A stretch of 64,000 nt of DNA, from positions 69,379,192 to 69,443,191 of the forward strand of contig CM031878.1 of NCBI GenBank assembly GCA_018697195.1, in the 5' to 3' direction. This DNA comes from Certhia americana (Eukaryota > Chordata > Aves > Passeriformes > Certhiidae). The position numbers and the translations under genes are program-made. Shown piece by piece: positions 49,191 to 59,299 of this stretch; within the stretch, counting starts at the first letter, position 1; every line of letters starts with the position of its first letter. The notes below the pieces were generated by a model, which did not search any database, was not told where the DNA came from, and saw only the letters and a program-made list of their open reading frames with translations.

Positions 49191-49432
49191 TAAAAGGAAT
49201 AGTGGGATACATTTACAAACTGTTTATTTCTCTGTTCAACTTGCATAGTTAATGCTTGTACAATTTGGTCCCATTCAGAGAGGGAATCAATATTCAAATC
49301 AGGAAAATGCAATAATACCCATTTTACAAAATTTTTCAGCTTATTTTTTGAGAAAGTGATGTTTCCAGATTTTAAAGTATTTTTAATTTGGGAATAATTT
49401 AACCTTTGCTGCGTGGAAATACGAGAACCCAA
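49190..49432 (-). pseudogene. gag: gag matrix N-terminus (truncated)
   Basis: An open stretch of 80 codons begins MGSRIS, with Gly2 and Ser6 fitting the N-myristoylation pattern used by matrix proteins for membrane targeting. The LKSGNITFSKNKLKNFVKW and HFPDLNIDSLSEWDQI segments resemble the helical N-terminal matrix domain of betaretrovirus-like Gag. The reading runs into integrase-derived sequence at about 49190-49215 and stops there, so the rest of matrix, capsid and nucleocapsid is missing. The call rests on position, myristoylation signal and general resemblance. Confidence 0.65.
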
Positions 49433-49511
49433 GCCTGGTGTTGGGGCTTCCTATGCAGTTTGAGTCTATCCTTTTTACTACCCAGAAAAAGCAGAAAAAA
49501 GACTGAAACCA

Positions 49512-49778
49512 CGGTCAGGGTTTAGCAGCTGGAGACACACGACCGGCACCCCCACACACACTGTGTACGCTATCACGTGGCTCAGTTGGTGCTGCTGCCT
49601 GGGGGGCTGTTCCAGTACCAGTGCCACCACCACCGTTCCCCACTAAAAACCCCACTACAACCACAACGGTCCTCTGTCCTGGGTTCTTACCTCTCCCTGA
49701 CGAACGTGGCATGTCTCGGTATTGTAAAAAGGTCTTCAGTCCAGGCTGACTCATGTTCTCTGCAAGGTACCAGCCCAA
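49512..49778 (-). other. Retroviral leader with open frame and splice donor
   Basis: Between the primer site and gag, an 87-codon open stretch starts at 49778, with an internal start MSQPGLKTFLQYRDMPRSS at about 49754. A consensus 5' splice donor, AGAG then GTAAGA (GTAAGA at 49690-49685), lies inside it. In retroviruses the donor in this position makes the spliced env message. An upstream start codon before the donor would let env begin with leader-encoded residues, as in alpharetroviruses, but that is inference. The Gly/Thr-rich region after the donor is probably non-coding leader. Confidence 0.55.
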
Positions 49779-49862
49779 TCTCCATCAGTGAGCTGGCGGG
49801 GTAGTTGGCGATTCCAAGGCTTATTAAAACACCGGTGGGGTGTTTTCCAACTGTCCCAACGC

Positions 49863-49880
49863 CCACCACGTTGGGCGCCA
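49863..49880 (-). promoter_or_regulatory. Primer-binding site, tRNA-Lys1,2 type
   Basis: The minus strand reads TGGCGCCCAACGTGGTGG, two bases downstream of the 5' LTR. Sixteen of 18 positions agree with the primer site for tRNA-Lys1,2 used by betaretroviruses of the MMTV type. The last three bases contain the two mismatches. Confidence 0.9.
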
Positions 49881-49882
49881 AC

Positions 49883-50213
49883 CGAAATAGACCCCTCTTT
49901 GTCCCTCCCGAATCTCTCTAACACAGTTAGCTGTGTTGTGGGAAGGGCAGGGGGGCTCCTTCACAACCAAGATTAAACACCAAAGGGCTGCTTTTCCTCC
50001 GGGATGGAGTTGGAGTTTATTCTTGGCTGGAGGAAAAAAGAGGTAGAGGGGAGCTTCTCCCAGGTTCTTCAAACTTCAGGAAAGGGGCAGGGAGGCAGCA
50101 CCACCCAATGAGATAACATTGCAGGGACAGGGAGGGGAGGGGATAAACACATCACACTTGAGGGAGGGGTACATAGAAACATGTAGGGGGAGAGAAATAC
50201 ATGCACTACCACA
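49883..50213 (-). repeat. 5' LTR of the provirus
   Basis: A 331-bp LTR beginning TGTGGTAGTGCATG on the minus strand. Its last base pair has changed from CA to CG. It has a CCAAT-type CATTGGGTGG (about 50101-50110) and an AATAAA signal (50016-50021). A clear TATA box was not seen. It would have driven the proviral transcript toward lower coordinates. Confidence 0.93.
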
Positions 50214-50219
50214 TTGTAT
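50214..50219. repeat. Target-site duplication (right copy), TTGTAT
   Basis: An exact copy of 46771-46776, adjacent to the 5' LTR. Joining the two sides gives the empty site, which lies about 40 bp inside the older element with the Gly-type primer site. Confidence 0.92.
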
Positions 50220-50256
50220 TTCTTCTTGTAGTGGTTTTGGTCAGCCAATTTAAGGT

Positions 50257-50274
50257 TTCCCGGCCAACACACCA
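50257..50274 (-). promoter_or_regulatory. Primer-binding site, tRNA-Gly-like (outer element)
   Basis: The minus strand reads TGGTGTGTTGGCCGGGAA, two mismatches from the 3' end complement of tRNA-Gly (TGGTGCATTGGCCGGGAA). It lies five bases from the inferred end of the LTR at 50280-51245, the proper place for a primer site. This marks an LTR element distinct from the Lys-primed provirus. Confidence 0.7.
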
Positions 50275-50279
50275 ATTTA

Positions 50280-51245
50280 TGTGGTGGGTCTATTTTCTGC
50301 TGTGAGATAGGATTAGAAGAGCAAAGCAGGCTCAAACTTTAAAGGGTATAAAGAAAATTATATCAACAAAGCTAAAAGAATAAAAAGAATCAGACTGAAA
50401 TCTTCAGAAAGCTTCTCCTCCTCCCTCCATACCCTCTTTTCTTTGCCACTGACAACGCACAGAAACAACACCATTTATTCTTAGTCAGTTTTCCACCTCT
50501 AGACAGTCTTTCTTCAGTTCACTTAGGGAGAGGAGTATCTCTTCACATGCTATGGAGAATTCTCCACAAGCAAACAGTTCTCCTGTGGCTTCAATTTCAA
50601 CAAAGAGCAGCTGCCAAGGAATCTACATTCATGAAGTTCCTCCCATGTTTGGCAGCCTTTCCCACAGATGCACTTATGGGTCATGTCGACTTATGGGGTA
50701 CTATTTTAACAATGAGCTATTCAAAAGCAGGGGTTCTCTTCATCTATCTCTAAGATCTCTGGAAACAAAGGTTCTCTTCTTTTTCCCTCAGTGCAAAGGG
50801 TCTTCGTCACTCATTTCTCTCTGTTCAACTTCTCATAGGTCCACAACTATTTCAACATCTGCTTGTTCAGCATGGATGCCTTTTCTCAGGTCTAGAATTT
50901 GAACGTTCCATCTCCCCATAATTCTTCCATGATTTAAAGTCCATCACCATGGCTTACAAGAGAACTTCAGCCTAAAAATAAGGCATCTCCTCATACTCTT
51001 TCCATCTGAGATTTGACTCTTTCTTACTGATTTCAGTGTCTCCATTTTGTCCTCTATGTGTCTTCACTCTGTCCTTTTCTCTCACTCAGGAGAGGATCAA
51101 AGGTCTGCAGGTCTCATCTGTACACTGAAAGAGTTAATATTTCATCTGGGGCCTGCAGAGCCACCCCTTGGTTGTAAAGGCCCAGTGGCCTGGCCTGGCC
51201 AGTGAGCCATCCTTAGCTGAGGTCAGCCCTAAGCCCAGGACAACA
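50280..51245 (-). mobile_element. 5' LTR of an older, interrupted LTR element
   Basis: On the minus strand the segment begins TGTTGTCCTGGGC (51245) and ends CCCACCACA (50280), giving TG...CA ends, with the Gly-type primer site five bases beyond. A poly(A) signal AATAAA lies at 50474-50479 (minus). I recognise the general sequence as a common bird LTR type, but not the exact family. Only about 55 bp of interior remain next to it before the inner provirus interrupts it. No matching 3' LTR is in the window, so the element is truncated or was rearranged. Confidence 0.75.
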
Positions 51246-51264
51246 GCACCCTAAGTTCATAGAC

Positions 51265-51627
51265 ATTGTTTCAAGTCATGGAGAGTTGAGACTTGTTTGC
51301 ATTGAATCATGCTATGTTAAATATGAGTTATGTGTAAATTCACTATTGGTTGGAATGTTTCTAGAATGTTCAAAAGCAAGTCTATATAAGTTGCATTCAC
51401 GCACTGTTCAGGGTTTGTCTGTGCGGTTGCATTCGGGAGTGTTCCTATTGTCGTCATCACAAAATAAAGGACTCTCGGATTTTCACCAAAGACCGGTTAC
51501 CCACTCTTTTCTCCACAGACGACTGATTGCAATAATTGCCTATCCTCATGGCTGTGGACACTACGATGCAACACTTGGTCTAAGCCACATTATCTCCTGT
51601 GGCTCTGGGACAGTCTCTCAGCAATTT
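51265..51627 (+). mobile_element. LTR-like promoter segment, plus strand
   Basis: In plus-strand order there are an octamer-like TTTGCAT (51296-51302), a CCAAT-type CTATTGGTTGG (51343-51353), a TATA box TATATAAG (51383-51390) and a poly(A) signal AATAAA (51463-51468). A promoter followed within 80 bp by a poly(A) signal is characteristic of a retroviral LTR. The ends are not certain: the start is chosen at TGTTTC and the end at CTCTCAGCA. It is opposite in orientation to the two elements beside it, so it is an independent insertion. A pyrimidine tract plus CAG at 51503-51517 could act as a splice acceptor. Confidence 0.55.
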
Positions 51628-51960
51628 GTGGCCGCACTAGGAGGTTTTTGCAGTGGCTGCACCAGGAGGGGGTGAAGGGGGCGTGCGGAGGGAACGGCTA
51701 GGATCTCATCAGCCAGGCTGGACTCAGACAAACACGCAGGCTTCCCTACCCCTGCCCAACAGGAACCAGGGCTATGCCCCTCCACGCAGCCTGGCTCCCT
51801 GTAGGGAGAAGCCCAGCTCGGCCAGCGCTGCAGCAGAGGCAGGGTCCAGCCCTGCCAGGACAGAGCTCAGTGGGCTTCTTGGGAAGGGGTCCAGCCTTGC
51901 AGCAGAGCCCACCCGGCCCAGCCCAGCCCGGGAGCACAGAGGGGCCAGGCCAGCCTGTTA
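51628..51960. other. GC-rich segment next to LTR, possibly ERV leader
   Basis: A sharply GC-rich block, rich in CCAGC, GGCC and GGGG, lies directly 3' of the LTR-like promoter and ends abruptly at an AT-rich border (about 51962). Plus-strand frames are open (104 codons, 51653-51967) because of composition; no domain is recognisable. Position suggests the leader or 5' interior of the plus-strand LTR element, but no primer-binding site was identified. Confidence 0.35.
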
Positions 51961-52154
51961 CCTGTAGAGAGCAATTACCAGGGTTTTCGTCTTAAAATGT
52001 GTGTTCACAAAAAAGTGCGTATCTAATTTTCCATTGGTTTAATAATGTGTCAATATTCAAAATTTGCCACTGACTGATTTTTTTGTCAGGTCTACAGGAA
52101 GTTGACAAGGTCCTTACAAGGAATTATTTCCGTAACTTCCTTTCCTTTAACATA
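51961..52154. other. AT-rich border of the ERV cluster
   Basis: Nothing recognised; marks the end of the repeat-rich block. Confidence 0.4.
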
Positions 52155-52194
52155 TTTTTTGATATGGAAGGTCCTCTCCATCCATATCAAAAAA
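52155..52194. repeat. Perfect inverted repeat (14-bp arms, 12-nt loop)
   Basis: Arms TTTTTTGATATGGA (52155-52168) and TCCATATCAAAAAA (52181-52194) are exact reverse complements around AGGTCCTCTCCA. No target duplication or transposon body is evident. Confidence 0.85.
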
Positions 52195-55100
52195 TGAATT
52201 AATGTAAAACCAGGACACTTCTCTACTCTGTTGTTAACTAATTGTAAAGTAACTTTGCAAAGAAATTTTAAAAGTCCTAAATTTTACATTAATGTAACCC
52301 TAAAATATATTTTCATGTATGAATTTTCTCCTAAATAAGTTTTTCAGGCTGTTTGGCATAATGATTCATTCAGAAACAATATCTGCTTCCCCACCCACAG
52401 CAATACCAAAAATCCATATCACATGAAATATCAGTTATCTTCACGCACAGTGTTTGCCAACTGAGTTCACTCAAACTGTGAAAAAACTTGGGCCAAATTC
52501 CAAGATCACACATTTAAAACAGTGATAGGGTTCTCTTAAGGGCTCCTCATTTCAGTTTGGGAGTCTATTTGTTTTTTTCTATAGGTGTCTTTCTTCAGAT
52601 CTCCCCAACCCCCCACTGGGTACAGGAGCTCAGGGTGGGAAGTTGTGCAAACATCTTTTATACAGCTGATACTGAAAAGCATTAAAACATGTACTATAAA
52701 TAATACATCAACTGATTCTACTTTTCTAAAGAGCCCAGGCTGAAGACAAAAAATGCCAAATTGTTTTGTAAGCACAGCATAATGATCTGGGAAATGACAG
52801 CCAGGAAAAGATTGGAACACATCTCTAGTTAGTTCCCAGAAAATCCCTAATAGGCAGCAAATGGACCAGAGTAAGTACTTGGAAATCTAAGGAAAACTAA
52901 ACCTTTCTCTGATGTATTAACAAAAGCTTAAGAAGTTTCTTCACAAAAAAAACCTCAACACTGATATTTCCAAATGCAATCATGGTTTTCTCTGCTTAGA
53001 GCCTTTCCCCTTTTGCACAGATTCCTGTTATCAAATACATACATTCTGCTTGGGAAAGGGCAGAAATATAAAGCCATTTAGTACTGTATGCATGCTGAGA
53101 ATCTACCATAATCTGATTCAGATGAAGGGTCTGGAGGAAGCCAAAATTTTAAGTCTATCTGCAAGTTTTCAAAGGATGATACTAAAGATCCTTAGAGCTA
53201 GTCCCTCATCACAAAGCTGAACACTCTCCTGCCTGACATTGTGAACAAATTTTAAAAAAAAAAGTTGTGTGGAAACAGCTTGATTTGTTTTACACTGGTA
53301 AACCTTTATTTGCAAATATTCCAGTGCTGCCAAGGGATTCGGTAGCATTGTTTCCCTATTATTGATTAGAGAAATTAAGGCACAATGACTTCTTCAGAGT
53401 TCACCCAGCAGGCGTATTTCTACTTAACCCTTTGCACTTTTTCATTTAAGAAGTGGTGATATTTAGACTTGTATTTTTCAAATTTTATTCTATCTCTGTA
53501 TTCCCTTTGAAGTCGCTAGGCGGAGTTACCAATTAAAATTAATTGCTCTGCCTTGGCCTGTATTATTTTATGGGGATTATGGCAAAGCAAGCCATTGAAG
53601 GGCTTTGAAAATGGAAGCCAAATGAAGATTGTGCTGCTTACACATGAGTGCTCAATGTGCTCTGCTGGGAAAAGTATTCCCACGGCCCACATGAATTGCA
53701 GGCAGCCTCACCTCCACAGATGTGTGGAGTTAATGGTTCTTGGGGGGAAACTGGCCTGTGACAAATAGGGATGAGGATCTTGGGCTTCTGTGGGAAGCAG
53801 AGGCAGCACCTGTGAAATCATTGACAATTAGCCCCAGCATGAAACAGCAGCCAAGTTAATCTCTGCCAGCTCTTTAGTTGGTTTTGCCAGCTTTTTGTTC
53901 CATTGCTTTTGTTTGGCTCTACCTTCAGAGATCACTATTTTGATGATATATCATCCCTTTCTTCCAACTCTATTCTCAAATCTATGCCTGCAGGTCCTGA
54001 CATATTTTTTTTCTTTCAATTCCCATGTGTTGTGGAGAAGTACACACAGTAAGGAGAAAGAACTTGAAGCTCATTCATTTTGTTTCCATTGTGTATTTGC
54101 AGAAAAGGTATTTCACCTTTTTTCCTCTCTAAAGCACTCATATTTAGTAGTTTACAATGTCCATACTGAGCAAAAACTAGTGATGCATTATCTGTATTTT
54201 GAATTCTGTGGAATTACATGGACAATCATAACATTCTTTGGATCTGACTGTTTATAAAATCAGAAGTCTTCAAATCAACTCCATTAAAGCTATTATTATT
54301 AACGTAACCGTTTGTGCAATCATGTAAGAATTTCAAGGAATATGCAAAGAGACTGAAACCTGTATCTGAGGTTTTTGAGTAAACTTGTGATTACTTTAAT
54401 ATCATAATCTTGTAGGGCTGTATATGGCAGTGCATGCTTTCTGAGTGCCTCACCACACTTCCTCAGGAGCATTTCTTCACAAAGTGAAGAAGAAGAGAAA
54501 TGGGAAGGCTTCATGATCTTCCCCAGCTCCATGAGGTCTGTGAAGATGTCCCCTTTTCTTACAGTATCTACAGAATTTTCACAAAATCTAGAGAATTTTC
54601 TCTACCAGAGATTCACTGCAGGCCCCATTCACCCCAAATCCCAGAGGTTCACTTTGCCTCTCAGATATCAGGTTTGCATGCAGATATTGCTTTTAATTTC
54701 CACTTGAGTCCAAGCACGTTAAAAGATAGATTTGCACCCAAGAATTTTCTCCTCATGTCAGGGAACATCAGAGATGTTCCCGTGTTTGGCTGTGGTACTC
54801 ATTTCCTCATGTCTACTGGAAGTTTACATGACTTATATGGTTATTGGAAAACAGCTCATCATCAGAGGTCTGTTTCTGGAAGTGCCTCTTAAAATACATT
54901 TTGACAGCCAGGTGGTACTCAAGACTGAAGGAGGACAGAGTTAGATTTGGACCACAAAAGAGAGTCATGAAAAAGACTAGACTTCAGAACTAGACTGAAA
55001 AAAATGTGAAGACATTTACACTTACCAATGTTACTTTGTTCTGAAATGGAGAAAATCAGTTCCATTTAACTAAGGCTTCCATGACTCCTATTAAGAAGAA

Positions 55101-55821
55101 AAACAAATCATAACAAAAGTTATCAGTCAGAAAACCTGTTTTTATTCTCCTCCAAACCCACAGTACATATCACCTCCATCAAGTGAGAGACTCAAGCAAC
55201 TCCTGTTTTTGTCTGTGGGTAGAAACAGCATCTGCAAGCTCTCCCTACCACATGGCTGACCCACACACTGGGAGAAGGGTTTCCCAAGCACTTTAGCAGT
55301 AGGAGTTTTGAGATACAAGGATTACCTAAGAGGCTGGGATCTTAGTTCTGTTGATCAATAGAGCACACCTGACAGCTGCTTTTGAAAACTTCCTCCTGAG
55401 ATAATTCCTATGACGTCTGTTCTGATTCTGCTACAGTGCAGCTGGGATTGCAGTGCAATCCATGGCCGGGACATTAAAGCAGACACTGTTTTGTGTTCAG
55501 GGCAGATAGTCTTATCTCTGTACAAAACTAACTCAGATAACACTGAGGTGGGAGATGGATACAGACGTCTTCCCTTCCAAATCATTAAAAAGCCTTTTTC
55601 TCTTTCAGAAGCAGATCTCACCAACCTTCTTTTCTTACTAACGATATGCACTCTCTCTCCCTCTGTGTGCAATTCCTTTTCCAGGGCTCGATCAAGAACC
55701 ACAGGGCTGCAGTTCAAATTCTAAGTGGGTCATTGACAAAGTGAGTGCCACAGGAATGCACTTCCCCTTTCTTGGGAAAGCTTGAGCAATCCCGATGTTC
55801 AGGAAGGTATTTTCTCTACCT
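52195..55821. other. Non-coding stretch, nothing recognised
   Basis: Open stretches up to 130 codons (plus 54500-54892) show no domain or credible coding bias. No RNA gene or transposon was recognised. Confidence 0.5.
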
Positions 55822-56027
55822 GGGGGGGGGGGGGGGAAAAGGGAAAAGACAAAGAAAAAGGGAAAGACAGAATGAGAAAGAGGAAAAGAGAAAAGGTAAG
55901 AAAGGGAAAAGGTGGAAATAGGAAAAGAAAGATGAAGAAGAAGAGGGATAGGGAGAAAGGATGAAAAGGGAAAAGGGGGAAAGGAGGAAAAGGGGAAAAG
56001 GATGAAAAGGGGGAAAGGGAAAGGGAA
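55822..56027 (+). repeat. G15 run followed by homopurine tract
   Basis: Fifteen consecutive G (55822-55836) lead into about 190 bp of almost pure A/G, made of irregular GGGAAAA, GAAAGAGG and AAAAGGGGG units with few pyrimidines. Long polypurine-polypyrimidine tracts can form triplex (H-DNA). The open frames over it are composition artefacts. Confidence 0.9.
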
Positions 56028-59000
56028 ATTGTCAAAACATTGTCAAAATTCTTCCTTAAAGAGAAGCAAGCCCAACAACAAGTCAGACTAATATCTGATA
56101 GTCAATGGGTGAAACACCGGTAGCAATTTTACAGTGGTCTTTTTTCCCTGAACCTGAGATATCTGCATGGTCAGATGGATTTTTCTTCCCTCCCAGATCA
56201 GGACTTACTGACAGACAAATTTAGTCAGGCTCTGGGGCAATGCCACCAGTCCTTAAGGGCAATAAAGCTTCCCAGATGAGGCAGTGTTACCCCCGTGGTG
56301 CAGGTCATGTCCCCTCCGTGCCCTCCCCAGACTGCTCCTCCTCTTCCTCAGTCACTCTAGTACCCAGAACAGCTTTCCCAAGGCCTGGTGTTATGGGAAC
56401 TCCCCTCTCAGATCACGTGCAACATTTTAAAATATATGGTCTTTTTAGATATGTGGATCATTTTAAAGCAGATTTCTATGTGTAAATGTTCTATGTTCCA
56501 TCCATTGGTAAATCTGAATTACAAAGCAGTCTTTTCCTTCCACTCATAGGAGACCTCAAGGAAAGGCTTTCTCCCTCTTGGCTGCACCCTTTTGAACACA
56601 AGGTGGAAGCTGTTCCCTGAAATGTGGTGGGAACAGGCTTACTTATAGTCTTGGATGTGCAAGCCAGACTTCTATGTTCCATTATTGCTGCAAGTCATTA
56701 CCAGTTTTTGACTTTGAGGAATACCCCTTCCTTTTATTTTTAACAGAAGTACCTCCCAAACACAATAAAACAACATATGTAAACTCTACAGTCCTGCACG
56801 TTGCCCTTTCATACTTATTTCTTCTTTTTACTGGATACCTACAGAATTCTTTGCTCCTGTCTGTAAACTTTTGGGAATTTGTTATCTCTGTTTGCTTTTC
56901 CTTTTGAGGAGATGCTTTGCATTTTAGATGCTGGACACCATATTTTTATGTGAAAAGCAGCCATACTTCTTATGAAGTACATAGAGGAGGCCTCAAAAAT
57001 TATGTCTCCCATCCTGCTTCTCACTTGATGCTCAGATCTCAATGCCAGAAAAACAATGTGATAAAGAGGGAGCAAAGGAAGCACATGTGTAGAGCAGCAG
57101 CAGTAAGTCCAAGCAAGGATTCTTCTGGCCAGTTGTACTGAGGTGGGTTGTCACCCTTATCTGATGCAGAAATGCCTGTCCTTGGAAGGAAAAATATATT
57201 ATAAAAGGCATTTAGTAAGCAAGATGAAGGACCTACACCTATTCTTTAGGCACTAGCAATAATTGATGGCATGTGGTATAACTGAGGCTTTACCCTCCAG
57301 CAGAATTATGATAGTGCCTCAATGTTTGATGATAGGAAGCCACGATGAAGTGTTAAAAAAAGCACTGGAAGGCTCCATGTTTTCCACATCAAGAAATAAT
57401 GAGGAGTATGACATATTCAAAAAATGTAATATTCCACTTCAACAAAAGAATAATTTCTCTAGATGCACCACACTGTTTTTTTTTTCCTTTTCTCCTCACT
57501 GAAAACACCATTTAGTCAACTACTTGATTCACAGTTGTAGAGATTTCTCAGGTCTCTCTTGACGTCTTTAGCTTCTTTCACTGAGGAGGTTGTAGATTCT
57601 AGCCGTTGCTGCCAGCATCTGGCCAGGGAAAGGCAGGAAAGATAGGAATTTATGTGGGAAAGGGGAGGACATGTTTGTCCTACAATGTATTTGTGTGGTG
57701 GATTTTTCTTTGTAATTTGGTCACAGCAGCCTCTGGCAGTTTTTAGGATCCCTTCAGCCATTTAGGGAATTGCAGTTTGCTGTGGAAGTACTTATGTTAG
57801 AACTATCAGCATCAGCTCCCACCTGGAAAGTGTATTTTAATGCAAAACAACTTTCCAAGCTTAGAAAATTACCCCTTTATCTTCCCTCATGCACAACCTT
57901 ACTATAAAGGACGAATATCTTCCCCAAACTATTGTTATTATTTCCCTTTTGTGCTGAGGATATGCTTCAGGTAATGTCTTGCTCAGGACACAGTAAAAAC
58001 AAGGGGCTGCAATTGAAAGTGAGGAGACATCTGGCTCCTGCTTTGAAGGCTGTGCCAACCAAATAGTGAAAAAAAGTGCAAAAAAGTGTTATTATCCCAA
58101 TTCTATAGGTAAGAAACCAAGATGCAGAAAGATTGTTTCCCAATATTAGCAAAGAACAGGTTTGACTAGGGATGTACTTCATGATCTATGGAAAAAAAAA
58201 CCAAAATATATGTACCAGATTCAGTCTTCTGTTTCAGTTTTTTTTCCAATCTTACACCTTAGAAAAGAAGTGGAGAAACCTGACTATGCGAAGAAAGGTG
58301 TAAGCAAAACCATGCCAACTATTTCCCACTGCATTCTGCATTTTTTAAATATTATATGCACATGTTTCAGGCCTTATAATCCTAAGGGGTGGTGTGAATG
58401 AGGGAAAAGACAGGACAGTGCTGCAACAGTTGTGTGCTATGAGAAAAAAAACACAGTGCATGAGCTCTCCCTAGTGGGATCACAAATCCCTGCACCAAAA
58501 AACTGTGGCTGCTCGTGCTGGGTTTGCTCCATAACTTAACCTCCACCATGTACTCACAGGGGTCCTTTCCTGACAAGTAATTACATGCAGGGAGAACTAG
58601 TGATTCAATGAAGAAAATTAATTTTGAGACAAGTACAGCTCAGTTTTTCTGTGACCTTCCTGGACAAAATCGTAAGGGTTTTGGGGGGAGTTGGGTGGGG
58701 GTATTTTTCAACTTTTTATTTTTTTCCCTTCTGTTCAGTAGGAAATTCAAATTTTTGTGTTTTTCCAGTCTATCAGAGTTACTTATTTTTAATCAAAACA
58801 TTTTTGTTCACATTAAACAAATGCCTTGTGAAGCAGAGACCTCCTTGCTCCAGTATACATCCTTACAGTAAATAATATAGCAATTATAGGGGAACCATAG
58901 CTCTTTTCCAGCATTCTGAATTCTGGAGTTGAAAAAGACAATGGTTGGAACTGACCATGATTTTAGATGATCACCCACAGTAAGTAATTCAGAGACAAAT

Positions 59001-59192
59001 GAACAAATCCCTTGCCACTCATTAAGAACCTTTCTGTTTTTTGGAGTTGTGATTTATTGGTGGATCTGCAGAAAGCATGGTCATCTCTTTCTAAAACCAC
59101 GTGCATTTTGGGGGATGTATTACCTTCCAGAGAATGAAAACTGAGAGCCAATTTAAGGCGCACAAACAGACACACATTAAAATTCAAAATAA
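56028..59192. other. Non-coding stretch, nothing recognised
   Basis: No exon, RNA gene or clear transposon. A phrase at 58938-58972 faintly resembles a CR1 tail but is too short and diverged to call. Confidence 0.5.
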
Positions 59193-59299
59193 GATATAGA
59201 TATAGATATAGATATAGATATAGATATAGATATAGATANNNNNNNNNNATATAGATATAGATATAGATATAGATATAGATATAGATATAGATATATATA
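59193..59299 (+). repeat. (GATATA)n microsatellite with 10-N gap
   Basis: A regular six-base repeat is broken by ten N at 59239-59248. The repeat continues in step on both sides, so the gap lies inside the array and its true length is unknown. Confidence 0.97.

Larger units (their letters stand above)
46777..50213 (-). mobile_element. Internally deleted class II endogenous retrovirus (provirus)
   Basis: A complete but short provirus (3437 bp) on the minus strand. In transcriptional order it has the 5' LTR (50213-49883), tRNA-Lys primer site (49880-49863), leader with splice donor, gag matrix start, the second half of integrase, env, a purine tract and the 3' LTR (47112-46777). Exact 6-bp flanking duplications prove insertion by an integrase as one unit. 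Full-length relatives would be expected to be at least twice as long; most of gag, all of protease, reverse transcriptase and RNase H, and the integrase N-terminus are missing. Remaining genes have frameshifts and stops, so no functional retroviral protein is predicted. Whether the deletion occurred before or after insertion cannot be told from one copy. Confidence 0.93.

Noticed and set aside
49863..49880. Fragment of a tRNA-Lys gene
   Set aside because: Only 18 bases match, in the orientation and position of a primer-binding site; no tRNA body follows.
55782..56035. Lys/Arg/Glu-rich and Phe/Pro/Ser-rich frames
   Set aside because: Composition artefacts of the homopurine tract.
58938..58972. 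Possible CR1 tail fragment (AATGGTTGGAACTGACCATGATT...)
   Set aside because: About 35 bp of weak likeness with no supporting upstream CR1 sequence.
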